A stretch of DNA of 6,939 nt from an uncultured Clostridia bacterium (GCA_934500865.1 CAKSUD010000077.1:1-6939); one strand, 5' to 3'. Shown: positions 1 through 5,561, counted from the first letter of the stretch. Notes: a model not told the origin generated them from the letters alone. A program made the numbers and translations.

Positions 1-70
1 CTTTAGAATATCTAAATAAAAATGCATCTATATCTTTTAACGAAAAAATATTACACAATTCATTTTCATA

Positions 71-475
71 TCATATTGCCTGTAAATATTTCTCAATAAA
101 TTCAATTACGTCGTACTTTCCAATTATATTACTGTATAAAGGATAATCTGCCGTTATTTTAATGTTATACGCTTCAAATTCAGGGTCATATATTAAAAAA
201 AATCCACTAATTCCACCAACTAGCGTAGAATTATATGTTTCATTTTCAGTAAAAAGCTTAGTTTTTATAACTTTATAATATAAGCTTTTTGCTACTTTAA
301 TTTTTCTGTATATAAGTTTCTTACCATCTGCATACATATCTATAAAATTTTTATTTATCATTTCATTAATGCCATCATCAGGTGAAAATCTCTTAAGATA
401 TATTCCAACAGTATACAAATTAGAGTGCATTATATTTTCAGCAATATCCTGTAAAAGCTCCTTTTTTGTTATCAA
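71..475 (-). CDS. Hypothetical protein, 134 aa, last gene of the ABC operon
   Basis: I do not recognise a family. The translation is a soluble, Lys/Ile/Tyr-rich protein with no signal peptide, no convincing membrane segment and no motif I can name. A hydrophobic stretch with glycines near residues 86-95 (VGGISGFFLI) is too short and too flanked by polar residues to be a clear membrane helix. The only in-frame start upstream is TTG at 473-475, because a TAA lies in frame at 494-496. No Shine-Dalgarno precedes it, unlike every neighbour, so it is either translationally coupled to the permease that ends 22 bases upstream or is decaying. The next in-frame ATG is codon 15. After its TGA stop (71-73) the same frame stays open to the window edge. 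It may be an accessory to the transporter operon or a broken gene; I cannot tell which. Confidence 0.5.
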   Translation of the reverse strand: MITKKELLQDIAENIMHSNLYTVGIYLKRFSPDDGINEMINKNFIDMYADGKKLIYRKIKVAKSLYYKVIKTKLFTENETYNSTLVGGISGFFLIYDPEFEAYNIKITADYPLYSNIIGKYDVIEFIEKYLQAI

Positions 476-480
476 AAAAT

Positions 481-490
481 AGTATACTGT
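481..490 (-). promoter_or_regulatory. GTATAC box like that in the GntR promoter
   Basis: On the minus strand the bases ACAGTATACT precede the 134-residue ORF. The nine bases ACAGTATAC also occur at 2422-2430, within the promoter/operator of the GntR-type regulator gene. This could be a second, weaker operator for that repressor. TATACT here could also be a -10 box, but I see no -35 hexamer at a suitable distance. The short length in A+T-rich DNA keeps the confidence low. Confidence 0.2.
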
Positions 491-497
491 TTTTTAC

Positions 498-1163
498 TTA
501 CATTTCTTTTTTCTCAAAAATTCTACAAGAGATTAAATATGATATAAAATAACTAATTAACATTGCCACACCTAATATAGCTCCAATAATAGTATCATCA
601 ATACTAGTTGAAACTTCCGTTCCCGAATCTACAGTAATAAATGCCACACTACCAGCCAAAATTCCCGCAACCATAGCAATTAAAATTGCAAATATTCTTC
701 CCTTTTCAGCTCCCATTTTATATATACAAGGTATTTGAATAGATTGTATAAGTCCTATTCCAAACATACCACCGATTGCGCCCAATAGTAACTCACTCAT
801 ATCAAATTGAGCATTTTTTATAAATATTAAAACCGCTAAACTTGTTACTACACCCAAAACTGTACCGATCGCTGTTGCACAAAAAGTTAAGATATATTTT
901 GCCAAAACAATATCTTTCCTATTTACCGGCAAAGTTAAAAGGTATCTATCTGCCTTTGATGACTCGTCATAATTAAAACTTGCGATACTAAACATTCCAA
1001 AACCTATAGCCATCATAATTGGTAACATTACTGCAATGCTACCCTGTCCTTCATCTTGAGGGATAGCTGAAAGAATAAAAATAACTGCAATTAAGGCAAG
1101 TGACTTCCAATAACTTTTTAATTGCAGAATATCCTTAACAATAAGTCCTTTAATTATCTTCAT
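498..1163 (-). CDS. ABC-2 type transporter permease
   Basis: This 221-residue integral membrane protein is the membrane half of an ABC exporter with the ATPase encoded just upstream. Six hydrophobic segments can be read at about residues 20-34, 42-62, 91-116, 123-147, 157-177 and 191-213. Between the second and third lies the cytoplasmic stretch FNYDESSKADRYLLTLPVNR (63-82). This stretch is characteristic of the ABC-2 permease subfamily (ABC2_membrane_5 type) found beside YtrA/GntR regulators and PmtA-like ATPases. The start is ATG at 1161-1163. It lies one base beyond the TAG stop of the ATPase gene, with a G-rich site at 1172-1176, so the two are translationally coupled. The substrate is unknown; relatives export peptides, toxins or antimicrobials, or respond to cell-envelope stress. 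Full-length, with no sign of damage. Confidence 0.88.
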   Translation of the reverse strand: MKIIKGLIVKDILQLKSYWKSLALIAVIFILSAIPQDEGQGSIAVMLPIMMAIGFGMFSIASFNYDESSKADRYLLTLPVNRKDIVLAKYILTFCATAIGTVLGVVTSLAVLIFIKNAQFDMSELLLGAIGGMFGIGLIQSIQIPCIYKMGAEKGRIFAILIAMVAGILAGSVAFITVDSGTEVSTSIDDTIIGAILGVAMLISYFISYLISCRIFEKKEM

Positions 1164-1164
1164 C

Positions 1165-2022
1165 CTACTTTTCCCCCTTTATATAAATAAGCATTATTTC
1201 TTCTAATGTGGTTTTATCTACCAACATAGAATCATATTTTTTCTTAAATTCTATTTTATTCTCAATCAATAACTCTACATCATATTTATTTTTCTTGAAT
1301 TTAACAAAGTCTGACTTATCTATTTTTTCAAATTCTTCATTCGAACATCTTACAATTCCGTATCCATCCATAACCTCATCTCTAGTTTTTGTAAAAGCAA
1401 TTTCTCCGTTGTTTATAAAAGTAATGTAATCAGTAATTCTCTCTAAATCAGACGTAATATGACTTGAGACTAAAATAGAATTTTCTTCGTTTTGAACAAA
1501 ATCTTGAAAAATATCTAAAATTTCGTTTCTTGCAACCGGGTCTAAACCAGATGTAGGTTCATCAAGAATTAAAAGTTTAGGTTTATGTGAAAGTGCAGTT
1601 GCAATTTTTAATTTCATCTTCATTCCACTAGAAAACTCTTTGCTCTTTCTATTTATTGGCAATTTAAATTCCTCTAAGTACTTAAAATACAGTTTTTCAT
1701 CCCACTTATTGTAGATATTTTTCATTATGCAATTTATATCTTTAGGTGTTAAATACTCAGACAAAAAACTATCGTCTAATACTACTCCTATATCTTCTTT
1801 TATTTTTCTATTTTCTAGCTTACTATCCTTACCAAATATATTAATCTCGCCACTGTCAAAGTGTATTATATTTAAAATTGATTTAATTGTAGTCGACTTT
1901 CCGGCTCCGTTTTCACCAATGAGTCCCATTATACTCCCTTTTGGCAAAGTCAAATTGATATTTTTAAGTTCAAATCCATCGTACTTCTTGCACAAGTTTT
2001 TAACTTCCAAAATCTGCTCCAT
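1165..2022 (-). CDS. ABC transporter ATP-binding protein (YtrB/PmtA-like)
   Basis: This 285-residue cytoplasmic ATPase powers the ABC-2 permease encoded next to it. Visible motifs are Walker A GENGAGKS (36-43), signature FSSGMKMKL (130-138), Walker B LLILDEP (150-156), D-loop SGLD (158-161) and switch His188. The signature is SSGMK rather than LSGGQ, and the Q-loop position falls in VVLDD (80-84) with no glutamine. Both departures are usual for the ATPases that accompany GntR/YtrA-type repressors, so they are not evidence of inactivation. Residues beyond about 220 form the poorly conserved C-terminal extension of this family. ATG at 2020-2022 is preceded by GAGGAGG (2030-2036) at a spacing of seven. 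Only two bases separate it from the stop of the regulator gene, so regulator, ATPase and permease are one operon. Confidence 0.93.
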   Translation of the reverse strand: MEQILEVKNLCKKYDGFELKNINLTLPKGSIMGLIGENGAGKSTTIKSILNIIHFDSGEINIFGKDSKLENRKIKEDIGVVLDDSFLSEYLTPKDINCIMKNIYNKWDEKLYFKYLEEFKLPINRKSKEFSSGMKMKLKIATALSHKPKLLILDEPTSGLDPVARNEILDIFQDFVQNEENSILVSSHITSDLERITDYITFINNGEIAFTKTRDEVMDGYGIVRCSNEEFEKIDKSDFVKFKKNKYDVELLIENKIEFKKKYDSMLVDKTTLEEIMLIYIKGEK

Positions 2023-2024
2023 AA

Positions 2025-2399
2025 CTAATCCTCCTCAAACAAAATATCTACAATATCTAATACTTCTTTTTTAGATATTCCGCTAATCTTTGCAACTGAA
2101 ACTACGGTATCCATAAGATTTTCAATTCTTTTTAATTGTTCCTCTCTTATAATAGTCGCACTTTTACCGGCTACATATGTTCCTTTCCCTGGGACTGTTT
2201 CTACATAACCTTCACGTTCTAATTCTTCATAAGCACTTTTCGTCGTAATAACACTAATTCTAAGGCCCTTAGCCAGACTTCGAATAGATGGCAATAAATC
2301 TCCCGGCTTAAGCTCATTAGAGACAATTTTATTCTTTATTTGTTCTTTAATTTGCTCATATATAGGCACATTGCTTGAATTACTGATAATAATATTCAT
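2025..2399 (-). CDS. GntR family (YtrA subfamily) transcriptional repressor
   Basis: This 124-residue regulator consists of a GntR winged helix-turn-helix (about residues 10-77, from VPIYEQIKEQI through PGDLLPSIRSLAKGLRISVITTKSAYEELEREG to GKGTYV) plus a short helical tail of some 45 residues. The short tail, lacking a ligand domain, is the mark of the YtrA subfamily. These proteins dimerise through the tail and repress the ABC exporter operon they lead. I use ATG at 2397-2399 because GGAGGAG lies just upstream (2402-2408). A GTG at 2430-2432 would add eleven residues, but it falls inside the -10/operator region and would be upstream of the predicted transcription start. The regulator is the first gene of the operon and probably represses itself through the palindrome at 2412-2425. 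The inducing signal is unknown. Confidence 0.92.
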   Translation of the reverse strand: MNIIISNSSNVPIYEQIKEQIKNKIVSNELKPGDLLPSIRSLAKGLRISVITTKSAYEELEREGYVETVPGKGTYVAGKSATIIREEQLKRIENLMDTVVSVAKISGISKKEVLDIVDILFEED

Positions 2400-2411
2400 A
2401 GCTCCTCCAAT

Positions 2412-2425
2412 CTGTATATATACAG
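2412..2425. promoter_or_regulatory. Palindromic operator of the GntR regulator (predicted)
   Basis: CTGTATATATACAG is a perfect 14-base palindrome lying just downstream of the -10 box, over the expected transcription start and before the ribosome binding site of the regulator gene. Its position fits a site where the encoded YtrA-type dimer would block transcription of its own operon. Adjacent GTATAC at 2425-2430 may extend it. Confidence 0.5.
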
Positions 2426-2452
2426 TATACACAGTAAAGTTAAAAAAATCAA
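2424..2452 (-). promoter_or_regulatory. Promoter of the GntR-ABC operon
   Basis: On the minus strand, -35 TTGATT (2447-2452) and -10 TATACT (2424-2429) are separated by exactly 17 bases. Transcription should start near 2417, inside the palindrome at 2412-2425, and run through the regulator, ATPase and permease genes. Confidence 0.75.
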
Positions 2453-2470
2453 TACCTTTTTAAATAAGTA

Positions 2471-2496
2471 CAAAGGAGCTAGAAAAAGCTCCTTTG
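2471..2496 (-). terminator. Intrinsic terminator after the racemase-peptidase gene
   Basis: CAAAGGAGCT and AGCTCCTTTG form a perfect ten-base-pair stem with a six-base loop, starting six bases after the stop codon at 2503. The tail on the minus strand is moderately T-rich (TACTTATTTA). It separates this transcript from the GntR-ABC operon promoter immediately downstream. Confidence 0.75.
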
Positions 2497-2502
2497 GATA
2501 AA

Positions 2503-4305
2503 TTAACCACACACATTATTAATTATTTCTATATATTGTTTCACTAACTTATTGTAACTTTCTTCTGTTATATACTCATTTACCTCGTGTGCAGTAACAG
2601 GCCCTGCACCTAAGATAATCTTTTTAGTATTATCTACAAAGCTAGCCTCAGTAATAAATCCGGCAGTTTTTACCGGTGCTTTTATACTAGGAATTTCATT
2701 AAAAAACGGGTCTACGCATTCGATAAGTTTTACTGTGCAGTCATACTTTTTAGCAAGTTCATTAACTTTTGACCTTATAATTTCAATATGTTCTCCATTA
2801 GCTATTCTAAAATCAATAGCAACATAACATTCAGCTGGTATAGAATTTTTTGCGCTTCCGCCATTTATAAGTCCTACATTCATTGTCGTATATGGGATTT
2901 CGTAATTATTTTCTCTAAATGGTTTTACTTTTTCTTCATAAAAGCTCGTTAATTCAGATATAAATTTTACAGCATTCAAATTTGCACTTTTGCCTTTTTC
3001 AGGATTACTGGAGTGAGCTTTTTTACCATTGAAATATAGCTCATATTCCATAAGTCCCTTGCTACCAAATAAGATTTCATTATATGTAGGTTCACCAAAT
3101 ATCATTAATTCTGGGAACTTTTCATTCATTTTATTTATATCGTAAACTCCTGTAAACCCTATTTCCTCATCGTATGTAAAATATAATTTCATTCCATAAC
3201 TTAATTTATCAAATTCGATTTTAGAAACAGCATCTAAAATTGCTGCTATTCCGCCCTTCATATCGGCTGTACCTAATCCGTAAAGCTTGTCTCCTATCTT
3301 AGTTAGCTCAAACGGATTTGTATTCCATCCTTGAATATATTCTACCGTATCAGTGTGACCTAAAAAACCTATTTTTTGGTCTTTTCCTATACTCATTATT
3401 AAGTTTTTGGACTTATGCTCAGTCTTAAAGCCAATTTTCTTTAGGTAGGCTTCTATGTATTCGATTATTTCCTTATTCTCATTGTCTTTCACCGTATTAA
3501 ATTTTACTAAATCTTTCAATATTTCATACTTTCCCATATTGTTTTCCTCCTCTAAATTTAGTTTTCTTATCTTGCTATCCGAGTTAACTATGCCGAAAAT
3601 TTTTACATATGTTTTACCATTAACATTATATTTTTCGCCAACAATTTCATAGCCCGAAGGCTGCAATACACTAATCTTATCCTTTCCACTACACATTGTC
3701 ACCGCTACTGTTCCACTACCACAGGCAGTTTCAAAAAAGAAAGTATCTATATCCCTAACCCAAACCACAGGATATAGGCTTACCTTGTCATCACTTTGCA
3801 CTGTAAACATAACTCCTACAGCCTTATCATTAACTTTCAATTCTCTAATTAGTTTTTTTGCATAATTTATCATTTGTTGTTTGGTTTCTAATTGACTTGT
3901 TCTAGACATTACAATATGTGTTATTCCTTCCATTTTTACAATTTTCACATTTCCCAATTCATCTACTGAAATAACAGGTATATTGACCCAAACAAAACCT
4001 TTTTCATCAATCCCAGAAGTTAACTTTTCTTTCATTCCAGAGACTTTAATTAAAATTGCACCTTTATTTTGGGGCTTTAAATAATATTCTACCGCACATC
4101 TTGTAGCATTCCCGCAAAATTCGCCACCTGCCATTTGCAATTCACATCTGTTACTTTCTAAAAAACCTACTTGTTCAACATCAGTATGCTTTTTTAAGAT
4201 AATATCGTTTATATATTTTTTCATACCTTGGTCATACATCTTATTAATTACTAAAGCTGTTTTATTGCCACCAGGGTCAAAAATATAATATTCTACTTCT
4301 TTCAC
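2503..4305 (-). CDS. DapF-like amino-acid racemase fused to M20 metallopeptidase
   Basis: Two complete enzymes occupy one reading frame. Numbering here is from the GTG start (600 aa). Residues about 5-250 are a DapF-fold, cofactor-independent racemase. Its two catalytic cysteines are in GGEFCGNATR (Cys64) and ETACGSGT (Cys195). This wording resembles CntK/histidine racemases more than true diaminopimelate epimerase. Residues about 257-600 are an M20 (DapE/ArgE-type) di-metal hydrolase with GHTDT (His317, Asp319), TADMKGG (Asp348), YDEE (catalytic Glu380, ligand Glu381), GEPT (Glu405), His431 and AHEVNE (His573) all present. Reasonable guess: it racemises an amino acid and hydrolyses a related amide or dipeptide; the substrate is unproven. 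GTG at 4303-4305 has GGAG at a spacing of eight. ATG at 4321-4323 is possible but has no ribosome site, and the TTG further upstream lies in the terminator U-tract. An internal start at 3537 could also yield the peptidase alone. Confidence 0.85.
   Translation of the reverse strand: MKEVEYYIFDPGGNKTALVINKMYDQGMKKYINDIILKKHTDVEQVGFLESNRCELQMAGGEFCGNATRCAVEYYLKPQNKGAILIKVSGMKEKLTSGIDEKGFVWVNIPVISVDELGNVKIVKMEGITHIVMSRTSQLETKQQMINYAKKLIRELKVNDKAVGVMFTVQSDDKVSLYPVVWVRDIDTFFFETACGSGTVAVTMCSGKDKISVLQPSGYEIVGEKYNVNGKTYVKIFGIVNSDSKIRKLNLEEENNMGKYEILKDLVKFNTVKDNENKEIIEYIEAYLKKIGFKTEHKSKNLIMSIGKDQKIGFLGHTDTVEYIQGWNTNPFELTKIGDKLYGLGTADMKGGIAAILDAVSKIEFDKLSYGMKLYFTYDEEIGFTGVYDINKMNEKFPELMIFGEPTYNEILFGSKGLMEYELYFNGKKAHSSNPEKGKSANLNAVKFISELTSFYEEKVKPFRENNYEIPYTTMNVGLINGGSAKNSIPAECYVAIDFRIANGEHIEIIRSKVNELAKKYDCTVKLIECVDPFFNEIPSIKAPVKTAGFITEASFVDNTKKIILGAGPVTAHEVNEYITEESYNKLVKQYIEIINNVCG
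3535..3552 (-). promoter_or_regulatory. Internal ribosome binding site and ATG for the M20 domain
   Basis: GAGGAGG (3546-3552) followed after eight bases by ATG (3535-3537) sits exactly at the racemase/peptidase junction. The codons read LEEENN-MGKYEILKDL. This is as good as any gene start in the window, and the ATG opens a full-length 344-residue M20 protein. It suggests that the fusion arose by loss of a stop codon between two adjacent genes, and that free M20 protein may still be made. Confidence 0.7.
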
Positions 4306-4333
4306 TTCTCTCACTCCATTCATTTTAAGCAAC

Positions 4334-4370
4334 AAAAAAGCTACCTAAGCTTTTTTGCCTAGATAGCCTT
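4334..4370 (-). terminator. Second leader terminator, just before the racemase gene
   Basis: On the minus strand GCTATCTAGGC (4357-4367) pairs with GCTTAGGTAGC (4340-4350). This gives eleven pairs, two of them G-U, around a six-A loop, extendable by three pairs. Six T follow (4334-4339). It lies inside the 5' leader, 12 bases before ATG 4323 and 28 before GTG 4305, so it must be bypassed for the gene to be expressed; this is an attenuator position. Confidence 0.82.
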
Positions 4371-4387
4371 ATATCCGAAAATATAAT

Positions 4388-4450
4388 TTCATCATAGGCA
4401 CAACACAAATAGCACTTGTACCTACGATAAAATCATAAGATACTAAGTGC
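4388..4450 (-). promoter_or_regulatory. Mutually exclusive hairpins of attenuator module 2
   Basis: Three segments compete on the minus strand. Segment A (4432-4450) overlaps the end of leader ORF 2. A can pair with segment B (4412-4428): GCACTT/AAGTGC, GTA/TAC and TATGAT/ATCGTA, 15 pairs with a small bulge and interior loop. B can instead pair with segment C: bases 4416-4431 with 4388-4403, 16 uninterrupted pairs including three G-U, around a 12-base loop. A ribosome on the leader ORF would block A and favour B:C. How this reaches the terminator is not clear. A weaker six-pair contact of C (TGCCTA, 4395-4400) with the terminator's 5' arm (TAGGCA, 4356-4361) is possible. Confidence 0.55.
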
Positions 4451-4496
4451 GCCTACAATGGTAATGCCATAATAATATTGTAATTATATTTTTCAT
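4443..4496 (-). CDS. Leader peptide 2 (MKNIITILLWHYHCRRT)
   Basis: This short ORF of 17 codons starts at ATG 4494-4496 after GGGAGGTGG (4501-4509), with GGAGG seven bases from the start. That is one of the strongest ribosome sites in the window. The sequence ends Trp-His-Tyr-His-Cys-Arg-Arg-Thr, with histidine codons at 4464-4466 and 4458-4460. It lies between the two leader terminators and its last codons form segment A of the module 2 hairpins. This is the layout of a sensor peptide whose translation sets the fold of the RNA; it is not expected to act as a protein. No homologue is known to me. It would be translated only if terminator 1 is bypassed or if there is a promoter I did not see. 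Confidence 0.6.
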   Translation of the reverse strand: MKNIITILLWHYHCRRT

Positions 4497-4517
4497 AAAT
4501 CCACCTCCCAAATAAAC

Positions 4518-4567
4518 AAAAAAGCACATATACAAATGACTTTTTAATCACTCATACATGTGCTTTT
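4518..4567 (-). terminator. First leader terminator (module 1, segments 3:4)
   Basis: On the minus strand 4546-4563 pairs with 4524-4541 over 18 continuous positions (with several G-U) around an AAAA loop, closed at the base by GCACAT/ATGTGC. It is followed by six T (4518-4523), with four A on the other side. This textbook intrinsic terminator sits about 130 bases after the predicted transcription start and before leader ORF 2. Confidence 0.85.
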
Positions 4568-4630
4568 ATATTTTTAATATAAATTTTTAGAGCACGACAA
4601 TTATGTATGGGTGATACTCACTCCATACAT
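4548..4630 (-). promoter_or_regulatory. Attenuator 1: competing 1:2 and 2:3 hairpins
   Basis: Segment 1 (4619-4630) pairs with segment 2 (4603-4613) as ATGTATGG/CCATACAT plus GTG/CAC across one bulged base. Segment 2 (4603-4614) can equally pair with segment 3 (4548-4559), 11 of 12 positions, because segments 1 and 3 are near-identical direct repeats (CATGTATGGAGTGA and CATGTATGAGTGA). Segment 3 is also the 5' arm of the terminator. The 2:3 pairing is therefore an antiterminator and the 3:4 pairing the terminator, as in trp/his-type ribosome-mediated attenuation. Leader ORF 1 runs through segments 1 and 2. A freely moving ribosome would cover segment 2 and allow termination; one stalled at the histidine pair would allow read-through. 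Confidence 0.72.
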
Positions 4631-4673
4631 GATGACAATTATTTAATTTAGAAAACATTAAGTAATTATCCAT
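4587..4673 (-). CDS. Leader peptide 1 (28 aa, histidine-containing)
   Basis: This ORF of 28 codons starts at ATG 4671-4673, with AAAGGAGA (4681-4688) giving GGAG at a spacing of eight. The start lies roughly 20 bases after the predicted transcription start, as expected for the first ORF of an attenuated leader. The second half contains NNCHHVWSEYHPY: adjacent histidine codons CAT CAT at 4629-4634, tryptophan at 4623-4625 and a third histidine at 4611-4613. The CAT CAT pair lies at the edge of segment 1 of the attenuator, where a stalled ribosome would cover segment 1 and leave segment 2 free. Histidine is thus the best candidate signal, with tryptophan or cysteine less likely. The peptide itself resembles no protein I know. 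Confidence 0.7.
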   Translation of the reverse strand: MDNYLMFSKLNNCHHVWSEYHPYIIVVL

Positions 4674-4698
4674 AAATTCGTCTCCTTTATTAACTATA

Positions 4699-4727
4699 AT
4701 TTTATGTTATCTTATTTTATTTGTCAA
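4699..4727 (-). promoter_or_regulatory. Promoter of the racemase-peptidase leader
   Basis: On the minus strand, perfect -35 TTGACA (4722-4727) and -10 TAAAAT (4699-4704) have a 17-base spacer. It begins about 20 bases after the PHP gene stop codon, with no terminator between, so read-through from the PHP gene is also possible. Expected start of transcription is near 4692. Confidence 0.85.
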
Positions 4728-4747
4728 CCCTTTCCTTTTGACAAATC
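4719..4747 (-). promoter_or_regulatory. Shared element GATTTGTC-N11-GTTGAC, copy 1
   Basis: The 25-base element (4723-4747 on the minus strand) overlaps the -35 box and matches 20 of 25 positions of the copy at 5670-5694, with identical spacing. In this copy it also forms a perfect inverted repeat, ATTTGTCAA (4719-4727) and TTGACAAAT (4738-4746), ten bases apart. It is probably an operator for a dimeric regulator; the protein is not identified. Confidence 0.55.
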
Positions 4748-4749
4748 CA

Positions 4750-5502
4750 TTATGCTTTACCACACAAGCTCTTTTTTATTTCTCGTGCCTTAGAAATTTT
4801 TTCTTCAATGTTATTTGCTATTCCAATTTCTAAATTACCTAGCTTTATTTTTTCTTTTATGTCTAAAACCTTTGTATAACTTCCATCAATGCTTGTCCAT
4901 ACACTACCAACTTGTAATGGGTGATGTGAATCGCTTCCAGCCACAATACTTTTTCCCAATTTTTTGCCCAATTCTTTAATTCTCTTATTTTCGTTAATTC
5001 CGAACTTGTATAAATCCGTTGCATTAATCTCAACCGCATCCAGTTTTTCAAATATTTCAAAATTCACATTAGGAAACACGTCAAATCTTCTATACGGATG
5101 GGCTAATATTATAATGGCTTCATTACTATTTAACATATCAAGTAATTTTTCTATTGGTATGTAATTGTATTTTTCCTTTACTAAGAATTCGTCAATGTCT
5201 TTTTTTATCTTTAATACATATTCTCTTTTTGCCATAACTACAACGTCAAATTTTTCTAGTGTTGTAACCTCAACACCTGTAAATACAGTTAGCCCATTAA
5301 TGTTATAACTATCTTCTGTTTTTTCGTAATTATGTTCAACATATTCAAATACTTCTCCAAAATATTTTGCATGGCAATGCTCTAACAAAACAATGGCGTC
5401 AACACCAAGTAACTTGCACTCCTCAGAATATTTATCTAGATATAATGCATCAAATTTAAAAGGACTAGTTATTTTAGAATGTACGTGAAAATCGATGTTC
5501 AT
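4750..5502 (-). CDS. PHP-domain metal-dependent phosphoesterase family protein
   Basis: This 250-residue soluble protein belongs to the PHP superfamily (histidinol-phosphatase HisK, TrpH/YciV nucleotide phosphoesterase and polymerase PHP relatives). Metal-binding motifs appear in order: DFHVHSK (His6, His8), LEHCH (His42, His44), GVEVT (Glu78), LAHPYR (His135) and GSDSHH (Asp191, His193). All are intact and the length is usual for a stand-alone PHP protein. The natural substrate cannot be read from sequence. The start is ATG at 5500-5502 with GGAGG at 5511-5515, eight bases away; an upstream in-frame GTG at 5515-5517 overlaps that site. It has its own promoter and a terminator-containing leader. 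It shares a promoter element with the racemase-peptidase gene downstream, which suggests a common regulon and perhaps a common pathway. Confidence 0.85.
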   Translation of the reverse strand: MNIDFHVHSKITSPFKFDALYLDKYSEECKLLGVDAIVLLEHCHAKYFGEVFEYVEHNYEKTEDSYNINGLTVFTGVEVTTLEKFDVVVMAKREYVLKIKKDIDEFLVKEKYNYIPIEKLLDMLNSNEAIIILAHPYRRFDVFPNVNFEIFEKLDAVEINATDLYKFGINENKRIKELGKKLGKSIVAGSDSHHPLQVGSVWTSIDGSYTKVLDIKEKIKLGNLEIGIANNIEEKISKAREIKKSLCGKA

Positions 5503-5561
5503 TGCTTTTTCCTCCACTAATCAATTTTTATTTTGTCAAACAAAGTATGCACATTTAGTAC

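Noticed and set aside
1727..2074. Plus-strand ORFs opposite the ABC ATPase, also 1208-1429
   Set aside because: They are shadows of a clearly coding minus strand, with no ribosome sites or recognisable domains.
2400..2432. N-terminal extension of the GntR regulator from GTG 2432
   Set aside because: It would lie within the -10 box and upstream of the likely transcription start; ATG 2399 follows a GGAGGAG site.
4333..4335. TTG as start of the racemase-peptidase
   Set aside because: It overlaps the U-tract of the terminator at 4334-4370 and has no properly spaced ribosome site; GTG 4305 has GGAG eight bases upstream.
4336..4749. T-box riboswitch before the racemase-peptidase gene
   Set aside because: The leader has terminators, as T-boxes do, but I find no AGGGTGG-NACCGCG-like T-box core. 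The GGGAGGTGG at 4501-4509 is a ribosome site followed by an ORF.
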